In this document: one piece after another, positions 5,779 through 13,268 of the stretch
Layout of the letters: each line of letters starts with the position of its first letter
How positions within the stretch are numbered: the first letter of the stretch is position 1
DNA from: an uncultured Rhizobiaceae group bacterium
GTDB lineage: Bacteria; Pseudomonadota; Alphaproteobacteria; Rhizobiales; Rhizobiaceae
Assembly (NCBI GenBank): GCA_938030645.1
Contig: CALHHQ010000197.1
Span: forward strand, 1 to 13,787
Length of the DNA: 13,787 bases
Direction of reading: 5' to 3'
Program-made: the position numbers and the translations under genes
Notes under the pieces: model-generated
Told to the model about the DNA's origin: nothing
Databases searched by the model: none
What the model saw: the letters and a program-made list of their open reading frames with translations, nothing else

Positions 5779-6528
5779 ATGAAGATAATTGTGCCCGTTA
5801 AACGGGTTGTCGATTACAACGTGAAAATTCGCGTGAAAGCCGACGGTTCTGGCGTAGAACTCGCCAATGTTAAAATGTCGATGAACCCATTCGACGAAAT
5901 CGCGATCGAAGAAGCTTTGCGCTTGAAAGAAGCGGGTAAAGCCGAAGAAGTGATCGCCGTTTCCATTGGGCCGCAACAGTCTCAGGAAACAATTCGCACA
6001 GCACTCGCCATGGGCGCTGATCGCGGCATTCTTGTAAAAACAGATGATCTCGTTGAACCATTGGCCGTGGCCAAAATTCTCAAAGGTATTGTTGAAGAAG
6101 AAAACCCTCAGTTGGTTATTCTTGGCAAACAAGCCATCGATGACGATGCCAACCAGACGGGCCAAATGCTGTCAGCTTTGCTCGGTTGGGCGCAGGCAAC
6201 ATTTGCATCCAAACTGGAAATCAATGGCAACAGCGCCAACGTGACCCGCGAAGTGGATGGCGGTTTGCAAACCATCAAAGTTGATATGCCTTTGATTATG
6301 ACAACCGATCTTCGCTTGAATGAGCCGCGTTATGCGTCGCTGCCAAACATCATGAAGGCAAAGAAAAAGCCTCTCGATGAAAAGGCCCCTTCAGACTATG
6401 GCGTCGACATGGCCCCACGTTTGAAAATCTTAAACACCGTTGAACCCGCTACACGCAAAGCTGGTGTCATTGTTGGCTCTGTTGATGAACTCGTCGACAA
6501 GCTGAAAAACGAAGCCGGCGTGCTGTAA
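5779..6528 (+). CDS. etfB: electron transfer flavoprotein subunit beta
   Basis: This is the beta subunit of the soluble ETF heterodimer, which accepts electrons from acyl-CoA and other flavin dehydrogenases and passes them to ETF:quinone oxidoreductase. The 249-residue protein begins MKIIVPVKRVVDYNVKI, as in housekeeping (group I) ETFs. AMP-binding residues fall around DDDANQTGQM (121-130). The signature REVDGGLQTIKVDMPLI covers 157-173. The partner-recognition loop YASLPNIMKAKKK covers 185-197, including the leucine that docks onto dehydrogenases (L188 here). Length is normal. The ATG at 5779 has AGAGG 8 bases upstream. etfA follows after 11 bases, so the two are translated from one message. 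Operator-like palindromes lie at 5612-5627 and 5642-5655, consistent with control linked to acyl-CoA catabolism. Confidence 0.97.
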   Translation: MKIIVPVKRVVDYNVKIRVKADGSGVELANVKMSMNPFDEIAIEEALRLKEAGKAEEVIAVSIGPQQSQETIRTALAMGADRGILVKTDDLVEPLAVAKILKGIVEEENPQLVILGKQAIDDDANQTGQMLSALLGWAQATFASKLEINGNSANVTREVDGGLQTIKVDMPLIMTTDLRLNEPRYASLPNIMKAKKKPLDEKAPSDYGVDMAPRLKILNTVEPATRKAGVIVGSVDELVDKLKNEAGVL

Positions 6529-6539
6529 GGAGATCGACC

Positions 6540-7469
6540 ATGACAACTCTTTTGATTGCTGAACACGACAACGAAACTCTGTCAGATCAAACACACAAAG
6601 CTATGACTGCTGCTGCTGCAATCGGCAGTGACGTTCATGTGCTGGTTGCAGGCAACGGATGTTCGGCTGTGGCTGATGCCGCTGCAAAACTTGATGGTGC
6701 TGCAAAAGTGCTTCTATGTGAGGCGGATTACCTGACCAACCGTTTGGCCGAGCCAATGGCCGCTGTGATCACTGGCATTGCCGGTGACTACGATACGATC
6801 ATGGCTGCTGCGACCACCGATGGTAAGAACATTCTGCCGCGCGTTGCAGCATTGCTGGACGTGATGCAGATTTCTGACATCACGGAAGTGAAAGCTGCAG
6901 ACACATTCGAGCGCCCGATTTATGCGGGCAACGCAATGCAGACTGTTCAATCAACGGATGCAACGAAGGTGATCACTGTGCGTACAGCTGGCTTCGCTGC
7001 AGTTGGTGAAGGCGGTTCTGCCTCAGTCGACAAAATTGATGCTGCTGCAAACCCGGGTCTGTCTGAGTTTGTCAGCGCTGCATTGTCAGACTCTGATCGT
7101 CCAGAACTCACATCTGCAAAAATCATCATTTCCGGCGGTCGTGCATTGGGGTCTTCAGAGAAATTTGAAGAAGTTATCACGCCAGTGGCTGATAAGCTTG
7201 GTGCTGCCATCGGCGCATCACGTGCCGCGGTTGATGCGGGCTACGCGCCAAACGACTGGCAAGTTGGTCAGACCGGTAAAGTGGTTGCACCTGACTTGTA
7301 TATTGCTTGCGGCATTTCCGGTGCCATCCAGCACTTGGCTGGCATGAAAGACTCCAAAGTCATCGTCGCTATCAACAAAGACGATGAAGCCCCGATCTTC
7401 CAAGTGGCTGATTACGGTTTGGTTGCAGATTTGTTTGAAGCTCTGCCAGAATTTGAAAAAGCCCTGTAA
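6540..7469 (+). CDS. etfA: electron transfer flavoprotein subunit alpha (FAD-binding)
   Basis: The alpha subunit carries the redox-active FAD of ETF. The 309 residues comprise an N-terminal half resembling EtfB (about 1-185) and a C-terminal FAD domain with all the usual blocks. These are SGGRALGSSEKF (198-209), GASRAAVDAGY (225-235), QVGQTGKVVAPDLYIACGIS (241-260) and GAIQHLAGM (261-269), then IVAINKDDEAPIF and ADYGLVADLFE (275-300). The segment from LYIACGISG to VAIN fits the EtfA family signature. AGGAGA lies just upstream of the ATG. It is the last gene of the plus-strand run and is followed by the hairpin terminator at 7491-7529. In many Rhizobiales hbdA (3-hydroxybutyryl-CoA dehydrogenase) follows etfBA directly, but here the next gene is convergent. 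Confidence 0.97.
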   Translation: MTTLLIAEHDNETLSDQTHKAMTAAAAIGSDVHVLVAGNGCSAVADAAAKLDGAAKVLLCEADYLTNRLAEPMAAVITGIAGDYDTIMAAATTDGKNILPRVAALLDVMQISDITEVKAADTFERPIYAGNAMQTVQSTDATKVITVRTAGFAAVGEGGSASVDKIDAAANPGLSEFVSAALSDSDRPELTSAKIIISGGRALGSSEKFEEVITPVADKLGAAIGASRAAVDAGYAPNDWQVGQTGKVVAPDLYIACGISGAIQHLAGMKDSKVIVAINKDDEAPIFQVADYGLVADLFEALPEFEKAL

Positions 7470-7490
7470 GTTTTCAATTCATAAAGATAC

Positions 7491-7529
7491 AAAAGCCCGC
7501 GCTGCTGTAGATGCATCGTGGGCTTTTTT
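7491..7529 (+). terminator. intrinsic terminator after etfA
   Basis: AAAAGCCCGCG (7491-7501) pairs with CGTGGGCTTTT (7517-7527) in an 11-bp stem with one G-U pair and a 15-base loop, followed by a run of six T in total (7524-7529). It starts 22 bases after the etfA stop and lies between convergent genes. On the minus strand only four T follow the stem, so it probably works mainly for etfA but may also stop the TIGR02302 transcript, whose stop is 21 bases away. Confidence 0.85.
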
Positions 7530-7549
7530 GTACCCACTCGTTCAACGCT

Positions 7550-10183
7550 CTATCGGGTTGGCAGCAACCGGTCGAGATAATCCAACTCAAGCTTTGGCCG
7601 CGCTGGATCAGACAATTTGCGTCTGATTGCCTCCAGAATTTCACGCGCCCGTTGGGCATCAATTTCGCCTGGCACTTTTGTGTCATTGCCCAATTGTGGG
7701 CCTTCACTTCTGCTTTGACGACCAAGTGGGTCACGGTCACCGCTTGATTGCTCGCCGTGTTGGCCACGCTCGCCTCGTCGGCCTTGTTCGCCCGCTTGGT
7801 TCTGCATCTGCTGCATCATTTGTTGTGCACCATCGCGCATGGCTTGAAGAGCGCGGCCCTGTTCACCCATGGCTTCACCAGTTTGGCCTTCACCCAAGCT
7901 TTGTTCAGCACCACCCATAGCTTCGCCTGCTTCACCCAATTGTTCGCCGGGTTCCATTCCCATACCGCGCATGGCTTCCTGCAGTTCTTGCATCTGTTGT
8001 TGCAACTTCCCTTGCTGTTCCTGCAATTGCTTCATGGCATCTGCAAATTCTTCTGGCGTCATAGGTTTGCGTTCACCAGGTTGATTTTGATCACCCTGTT
8101 GGCCTTGCTGGCCCTGTTGCTGCTGTTGTCTTTGTTGCTGGTTTTGCTGACCTTGCTGTTGGCCCTGCTCATTTCGGCGTTGTTGTTGACGCTGCATATC
8201 AAGCGTTTGGTCCATCAACTGTTGCTGCTGGCGCATCATCTCACCCAGCTTATTCATCTGCTGGCTAAATTCATCAGTCTGTTGCTGTTGTTGTTGGCGT
8301 GGTCGTGCTGTCTGCAGATTGTTCATCATGCGCTGCATTTCTTCCAACAACTGACGTGCTGCATCTTTGGAACCCGATTTTGCCAAATCTTCGATTTGCT
8401 GCATCATTCGTTCAAGGTCCTGCTGACGCAAAACTTGCGTGTTCGGATCAAGAGGCATCGCCTGCTGATTTTGCTGATTACGCTGCGCTTGCTCAGCCAA
8501 CTCTTGCATGAACTCGTTCATAGCATTTCGAAGATCTTGCATCAGTTCTGCAATCTCTTCATCAGACGCACCGTTTTCCAGGGCCTTAGCCAACCGCTCC
8601 TGTGCATCCCGCAAACGACGTTCAGCCAATGATAAATCACCATCTTCAACAGCCAGTGCTGTTTCCCACATGAGGTCCAAGGTCTCACGCAACTCGTCTT
8701 TGTTACGCGTGCGTCGTATGCTGCGATACGCAACGCGCAAGGCTGTATAAACCGAGAAATTCTTGATGAACTCATCGGGATGAGTGGTTGTCATGATATC
8801 CAACATTTCCGCAACCTGCGGGGCACTTCGCAAATCAAGCGCTAGATTGCGTCGCTCATGAACAATCGCTTTCGCCAAAGGCTTAGTGAAAATACGTTCG
8901 GGCAAAACGAAACTTTTGGTCTCGCTTTTTCCTGTTTGGCCAGCTTCATCTTCGACAACCAAAGTCATTTCGACTTTTGCGCCAGCCCACGGGTGATTGG
9001 TCAAATCTTGACTGGTTTTTGAAACACCTTTTTTGGCGTTGCGATTTGGCAAAGGAAGATCCAGCTTCGGAGCTTCAATCAAAGGAATCGCACTGGCATC
9101 AATATCCTGTTGTGATTTGATATCAGCGCGGGCAACACTCACCCCATAGTCGTCTTGAACTTCGTAAGAAAATTCCAAAGCACCACGGGTCGATCCTTCT
9201 GGGTCTTCAGTAAACTTGATCGATGGATTGTGGTCTTCTGTCACAGCAAATGACCATGTGCCCACTTCCTCTTCACCAGACCGCAGTTTCACAGAAGAGC
9301 TTTTTCCCAATTTCAGTTTGAACAAAGTGGAAAGTTTAGCCCCCTCATGTTTCAACTCGGTGGTGTTTTGTGTTTCTGTACTTTTGTCATTCTCTGGCTT
9401 CGCCGCATCAATGATACGTTCGTATTCGCCATCCAGCAAAACCAGTTCAGGCGCATCGAGTTTCAAAACTCGCACAACCAATTCGCTGCCTTCCGGCACT
9501 GTCGTTGCAACTTGTGTTTCACCTTCAGACTGCTTCAAAAAAATCGGCGGCTTGTTTGTGTAGGCAGGTGGCGTCACCCACACATCAACACGCCCTGCAA
9601 CGAGCGTGGCCAGTGGTTGGCTGTGAAACGCATCGGCAATGCGCGAACCCCAATTGTTCCAACCTGCGCCAAACGCCACAAACAATGCCAAAACAACCAA
9701 TGCTCTAAGAGCAAACGGATCGTGTTGCGCGATTTTTGGAGAAGGCGTGCCACTTTTCAAACCAGAAAGCGATTGCGACATGCGACGACGATGTTCTTCC
9801 CAGAGCGCTTTCGCAAAGTGATCATCACCACCAGTGATATCGGACCGTGCATCTTCTTGCGCCGTTACTGGTCTATGATTGAGATTGGAAACACGTTCGA
9901 TACGCGCATCAACAGCAGCGCTTGCAGGCAATCGTAGTTTTCTCAAGTGCCACAACGCAGCCAATAGGGCGCCTGCAAATAAAACGACCAAGCCAACACG
10001 CACATAATCATGCAGCAAGGCCCAAACACCAAACCAAGACACAGTAAAGAATACAGAAATCACGCCCAAGACGGGAAGAAGAAGTGGCCAAACCTGTTCC
10101 CAAACCAACGCGAACCACGCTGAACGGCGCGCAGTCGCAAGCTGCGGTGCGGACGTGTGTTGGATTTTAGAATCTTCTATCAT
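7550..10183 (-). CDS. TIGR02302/DUF4175 family large membrane-anchored Gln-rich protein
   Basis: This 877-residue protein of unknown function matches the TIGR02302 (DUF4175) family, which I recall as long alphaproteobacterial proteins with two or three N-terminal membrane helices and a long Gln/Gly-rich exported region. Visible helices lie at about 31-55, 61-80 and 157-176. The middle (about 190-430) looks beta-rich with repeated strand-like motifs. Residues about 430-630 are helical and charged (LSLAERRLRDAQERLAKALE), and about 575-830 is rich in Gln, Met and Gly, likely coiled or disordered. The C-terminus is again ordered, with AREILEAIRRKLSD and LDYLDRLLPTR. The ATG at 10183 has only a weak ribosome site. 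It is convergent with etfA and divergent from the MscS gene. Family placement is good; any role, for instance in the cell envelope, is unproven. Confidence 0.88.
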   Translation of the reverse strand: MIEDSKIQHTSAPQLATARRSAWFALVWEQVWPLLLPVLGVISVFFTVSWFGVWALLHDYVRVGLVVLFAGALLAALWHLRKLRLPASAAVDARIERVSNLNHRPVTAQEDARSDITGGDDHFAKALWEEHRRRMSQSLSGLKSGTPSPKIAQHDPFALRALVVLALFVAFGAGWNNWGSRIADAFHSQPLATLVAGRVDVWVTPPAYTNKPPIFLKQSEGETQVATTVPEGSELVVRVLKLDAPELVLLDGEYERIIDAAKPENDKSTETQNTTELKHEGAKLSTLFKLKLGKSSSVKLRSGEEEVGTWSFAVTEDHNPSIKFTEDPEGSTRGALEFSYEVQDDYGVSVARADIKSQQDIDASAIPLIEAPKLDLPLPNRNAKKGVSKTSQDLTNHPWAGAKVEMTLVVEDEAGQTGKSETKSFVLPERIFTKPLAKAIVHERRNLALDLRSAPQVAEMLDIMTTTHPDEFIKNFSVYTALRVAYRSIRRTRNKDELRETLDLMWETALAVEDGDLSLAERRLRDAQERLAKALENGASDEEIAELMQDLRNAMNEFMQELAEQAQRNQQNQQAMPLDPNTQVLRQQDLERMMQQIEDLAKSGSKDAARQLLEEMQRMMNNLQTARPRQQQQQQTDEFSQQMNKLGEMMRQQQQLMDQTLDMQRQQQRRNEQGQQQGQQNQQQRQQQQQGQQGQQGDQNQPGERKPMTPEEFADAMKQLQEQQGKLQQQMQELQEAMRGMGMEPGEQLGEAGEAMGGAEQSLGEGQTGEAMGEQGRALQAMRDGAQQMMQQMQNQAGEQGRRGERGQHGEQSSGDRDPLGRQSRSEGPQLGNDTKVPGEIDAQRAREILEAIRRKLSDPARPKLELDYLDRLLPTR
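8085..8300. repeat. low-complexity CTG/TTG-rich tract coding poly-glutamine-type sequence
   Basis: On the plus strand this stretch is dominated by CTG and TTG triplets; on the coding minus strand they are CAG and CAA codons for residues about 629-700 of the TIGR02302 protein. Runs of up to six glutamines are interspersed with G, N, R and M. Mixed CAG/CAA use means it is not a pure trinucleotide array, but slippage and length variation between strains are likely. Confidence 0.75.
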
Positions 10184-10278
10184 GGCGAAGTCTCTTCATT
10201 TCGTACTCAACTATAGCAGCAAACAAGGCAATGGCGAGACGCAATAGCGTGATGTGTTCAAGTGTCGCTGAATTGTGA

Positions 10279-10307
10279 TTGCGGTTGAATGCCCACATCA
10301 TTAGGAT
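10279..10307 (+). promoter_or_regulatory. possible promoter of the MscS-type channel gene
   Basis: TTGCGG (10279-10284) and TAGGAT (10302-10307) are separated by 17 bases and end 33 bases before the channel ATG, a plausible sigma-70 layout with partial matches (3/6 and 4/6). In the same 157-base divergent gap a minus-strand TATAGT (10215-10210) could be a -10 for the TIGR02302 gene, but its -35 is poor. I see nothing else there. Confidence 0.28.
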
Positions 10308-10340
10308 TGATCCAAGCAAATCACTTGATGAGTTTCCCAA

Positions 10341-11678
10341 ATGCCCGATCTCGATGCCCTTCAACTTCAGGCTCTCGAAATATGGGGGATAGTCCTTGCT
10401 TGGCTCCAATCACCGACTTTCTATGCCCAAATTGGCGCAGTGGTTGTTGCCTGGCTTTTGGCCGGTTTCTTTTCACGGCTAATTCGAAAACGCGTTCCAT
10501 TGCTTCGCGACGAACCAACCGACGGCAAATTGCTGCTGATACGGTCCTGGATCTACAAAGCAAGAGGGCTTCTGTTCCCAATATTGCTTGTAGCGCTTCT
10601 CGCAGCGGCCGTACCAATTTTGCGTTCCGTCACTGGCAGTGTGTGGTTGGTGCAACTGGCGCAAAGTCTCGCTGTTGTTCTCGCACTTTATAACGCGATT
10701 AAGCTCTTTGTGGCTCACGAAGGCCTACGTAAACTTATTAATATCATAGTCCTGCCGAGCGCTTTGCTCATGGTGTTTGGCTATTTCGACGATTTCACAG
10801 CATTCTTAGACACTGTTGCACTCGAACTGGGCAACATTCGTCTTTCAGCACTGTTCTTAATCAAGGCCGCTATTTTTGGTGGCATCATTTTCTGGCTTGG
10901 TCGCCAATCAAACAGTGCTGGCCAGAACGCGATTAACCGTCAAGAAGCGCTCGACCTCGGCATGCGGTCGTTGATTTCAAAACTGTTTCAGATCGTGCTG
11001 TTCATCATTATGGGCATCGTGTTCCTGCAGGTTCTCGGGATTGATCTCACCGCCCTCGCCGTTCTTGGTGGTGCCGTTGGTGTTGGCCTTGGTTTTGGCC
11101 TGCAACAAATCGCAGCCAACTTTATATCAGGCATGATTATCTTGTTCGAACGCTCTTTGTCCCCGGGCGACTACATTGAAATGGAAGATGGCAAGGCCGG
11201 CATTCTCAAAGAAATCAACATGCGATCGACCACGCTTGAAACCTATGACGGCAAAGAAGTTATGTTGCCGAACGAAAAATTTGTGACCACAACGTTCGTC
11301 AACTGGACGCGCGACGATCCGCGTCAACGCTACGAAGTTGAATTTTCAGTGTCTTACGACACTGACATTGAGCCTATTCCTGATCTCATCCGCGATGCAG
11401 TTTCCGAACACCCACAAGTGTTACAAGATCCAGAGATCCCAGATGTAGAACTGCGCGGCTTTGGCGACAGCGGCATCAATTTTGCCGTTGAATTTTGGGC
11501 AGATGGCATTGACGATGGAAAAAACAAATTTTCATCAGATGTACTATTCATTGTTTGGCGCACTTTGCGCGACAACCAAATCAAAATTCCGTATCCGCAG
11601 CGTGAAGTTAGAGTTCTGTCAGATGAACCTTCCGCTCTCGGCATAAAATCTAAGCCGGCAACCCGCAAAAAGAGTTAG
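10341..11678 (+). CDS. MscS-family mechanosensitive ion channel
   Basis: This 445-residue inner-membrane channel should open under membrane tension to release solutes on osmotic downshift. An N-terminal set of helices (about 30-45, 77-95, 105-125, 133-150, 165-187 and 212-233) precedes the MscS core. The pore helix is the Gly/Ala-rich LAVLGGAVGVGLGFGLQQIA (239-258), followed by NFISGMIILFERSLSPGDYI. The beta domain has the conserved VMLPNEKF (307-314), and an alpha/beta vestibule runs to VRVL (423-426). It is longer than E. coli MscS (286), with extra helices as in other rhizobial members. The ATG at 10341 has a weak ribosome site. The stop overlaps that of the convergent lysA in TTAG (11675-11678). 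It lies between TIGR02302 and lysA, genes I remember as closer neighbours in relatives. Confidence 0.93.
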   Translation: MPDLDALQLQALEIWGIVLAWLQSPTFYAQIGAVVVAWLLAGFFSRLIRKRVPLLRDEPTDGKLLLIRSWIYKARGLLFPILLVALLAAAVPILRSVTGSVWLVQLAQSLAVVLALYNAIKLFVAHEGLRKLINIIVLPSALLMVFGYFDDFTAFLDTVALELGNIRLSALFLIKAAIFGGIIFWLGRQSNSAGQNAINRQEALDLGMRSLISKLFQIVLFIIMGIVFLQVLGIDLTALAVLGGAVGVGLGFGLQQIAANFISGMIILFERSLSPGDYIEMEDGKAGILKEINMRSTTLETYDGKEVMLPNEKFVTTTFVNWTRDDPRQRYEVEFSVSYDTDIEPIPDLIRDAVSEHPQVLQDPEIPDVELRGFGDSGINFAVEFWADGIDDGKNKFSSDVLFIVWRTLRDNQIKIPYPQREVRVLSDEPSALGIKSKPATRKKS

Positions 11679-12946
11679 GCATCAATCCAGTCTGGAATGC
11701 TGTCGAGACCAATCATCTCTTCATAAGAAGTGCGAGGGCGTACAACATGCCACTCGCTGCCGTTCACCAACACCTCAGGCACCAACAAACGGCTGTTGTA
11801 AGTTCCAGCCTGAACCGCGCCGTAAGCACCGGCTGAACCGAGCGCCAATAAATCGCCTTGGCGAGGAAGCGACATTTCACGTCCTTTGGCCAAATAGTCT
11901 CCAGACTCGCAAACGGGACCCACCACATCAGCCGTGATACGCGATGATGACCCACGCGCCACATTAACCGGACGTACTTCGTGATATGCATCGTAAAGTG
12001 TTGGGCGAATAAGATCATTCATTGCACCATCCACGATGACAAAAACACGGTCGGCGCCTTCTTTGACATAAATCACTTCGGTGACGAAAATTCCGGCATT
12101 GCCTGCAATCAAACGGCCCGGTTCAAAAATGACTTTCGCATCCAAGTCACGCACATGCTTTTTAACAACAGCCGCATAATCATCAGGATTTGGTGGCGGT
12201 TGATTATCTTCGTGATAGGGAATGCCGAGACCCCCGCCCACATCAACATGCTCTATCTCATGACCCTGCGAACGCAGTTCACCAATCAATTCCGAGAGAC
12301 GTGCAAACGCAGTATCAAATGGTTCCAGATCGATGATCTGACTGCCGATATGCATATCGATACCGGTGACTTTTATGCCATCAAGCTCCGCAGCTTTTTT
12401 GTAAATGCGCGGCGCATCTTTCCATGGAATGCCAAATTTATCAGCCGCTTTGCCCGTCGAAATTTTCTCGTGGGTCTTGGCATCGACATCTGGATTGATG
12501 CGGAACGAAACATTTGCAACTTTTCCCAACGCCTGCGCACGGGAAGCCAACATGTCCAGTTCGGGTTCAGATTCCACGTTGAAGCACAAAATACCTTCGC
12601 TGAGCGCGTAATCGATTTCATGCGCCTTTTTACCAACGCCTGAAAACATAATTTTCTCAGCTGGAATTCCAGCCTGACGTGCACGGCGCAACTCGCCTTC
12701 AGACACGATATCCGCACCAGAGCCACAGCGGGCCAATGTTGCCAAAACAGCCTGATTGGAATTTGCTTTCATGGCATAGCAAACCAAAGCGTCAATATCT
12801 GCAAACGCATTGGCAAACACATTGTAATGGCGCTCTAAAGTGGCCGTCGAATAACAATAAAAAGGCGTCCCAACTTCTGCTGCAATGATTTGCAGGTTTA
12901 CGTCTTCGGCATGCAAAATGCCTTCGCGATAGTCAAAATGGTTCAT
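11675..12946 (-). CDS. lysA: diaminopimelate decarboxylase
   Basis: LysA is the PLP enzyme that decarboxylates meso-diaminopimelate to L-lysine, the last step of the pathway, in the cytosol. The 423 residues include the PLP-binding lysine K60 in CYAMKANSN (56-64). HIGSQI (199-204), the phosphate-binding GGGLGIPY (237-244) and EPGR (275-278) follow. CESGDYLAKGR (346-356) holds the substrate-contacting cysteine of the partner subunit. GAYGAVQAGTYNSR (373-386) is near the C-terminus. Length is normal for the family. The ATG at 12946 gives the usual N-terminus (MNHFDYREGILHAEDV); the ribosome site is weak. It lies 49 bases after the lipoprotein gene and is probably co-transcribed with it and argH. 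The stop overlaps that of the MscS gene by four bases, leaving no terminator between the convergent genes. Confidence 0.97.
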   Translation of the reverse strand: MNHFDYREGILHAEDVNLQIIAAEVGTPFYCYSTATLERHYNVFANAFADIDALVCYAMKANSNQAVLATLARCGSGADIVSEGELRRARQAGIPAEKIMFSGVGKKAHEIDYALSEGILCFNVESEPELDMLASRAQALGKVANVSFRINPDVDAKTHEKISTGKAADKFGIPWKDAPRIYKKAAELDGIKVTGIDMHIGSQIIDLEPFDTAFARLSELIGELRSQGHEIEHVDVGGGLGIPYHEDNQPPPNPDDYAAVVKKHVRDLDAKVIFEPGRLIAGNAGIFVTEVIYVKEGADRVFVIVDGAMNDLIRPTLYDAYHEVRPVNVARGSSSRITADVVGPVCESGDYLAKGREMSLPRQGDLLALGSAGAYGAVQAGTYNSRLLVPEVLVNGSEWHVVRPRTSYEEMIGLDSIPDWIDA

Positions 12947-12995
12947 GTGAAGTCCGTAAATTCGGAGAAACTGAGAATTCTATATGATGTTTGCC

Positions 12996-13214
12996 CTACT
13001 CGAGCAGACCATCCAGAACGAACCGCTTATCTGGGTTCTTTGAATTTGGCACAGGCTTTTCAGGAGCGGGTGTACCATCTTTCTTGGCCTGTTTAATGGC
13101 AGCATCTGACGGCTTAATGGGAGGTCCGGCACGTCCACAGGACGCCAAAGTAAGCGCAGCCATCAAGGCAATCGCCAGTTTGAAAGAAGCCATCAATTTC
13201 AAAATCCTGATCAT
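12996..13214 (-). CDS. lptM: LptM-like small lipoprotein (LPS translocon maturation)
   Basis: This is a 72-residue lipoprotein precursor. MIRILKLMASFKLAIALM and the following AALTLASC form a lipid-type signal with lipobox LASC and the modified cysteine C26. The mature part starts CGRAGPPIKPS, matching the C-G-x-x-G-P pattern of LptM (YifL), which in E. coli is associated with disulfide maturation of the LptD translocon. The rest is short, Lys/Pro-rich and probably unstructured, ending in RFVLDGLLE. I chose the ATG at 13214 because AGGA lies 8 bases upstream and it gives a normal signal; upstream in-frame ATG (13253) and TTG (13262) would add a charged stretch. It sits between argH (54-base gap) and lysA (49-base gap). 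E. coli yifL similarly lies beside dapF, another gene of the lysine/DAP pathway. Confidence 0.8.
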   Translation of the reverse strand: MIRILKLMASFKLAIALMAALTLASCGRAGPPIKPSDAAIKQAKKDGTPAPEKPVPNSKNPDKRFVLDGLLE

Positions 13215-13243
13215 GACGAAAGTCCTATCATGTTTTTGACCAA

Positions 13244-13268
13244 AGTGAAGCATGTTGCGCAATTCACT
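13244..13268 (-). repeat. inverted repeat immediately after the argH stop
   Basis: On the minus strand AGTGAA and TTCACT form a 6-bp stem around a 13-base loop that itself contains the palindrome TTGCGCAA. The hairpin begins right after the argH TAG and is not followed by a T-run, so it is unlikely to be a full terminator. It might lower read-through into the lipoprotein gene or stabilise the argH message; chance is possible. Confidence 0.3.

Noticed and set aside
7748..8632. 294-residue leucine-rich open frame on the plus strand
   Set aside because: It is antisense to the Gln-rich part of the TIGR02302 gene; leucines come from CTG/TTG complements of CAG/CAA codons. No ribosome site or family match, and the minus-strand reading is clearly the real gene.
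9347..9937. 196-residue open frame on the plus strand
   Set aside because: Antisense to the TIGR02302 gene, Cys/Arg/His-rich shadow sequence without recognisable domain.
10167..10409. 80-residue minus-strand frame across the TIGR02302/MscS gap
   Set aside because: It overlaps both neighbouring gene starts out of frame, has no ribosome site and no recognisable feature; probably chance.
11981..12643. 220-residue open frame on the plus strand
   Set aside because: Wholly antisense to lysA, composition not protein-like, and lysA is intact with all motifs.
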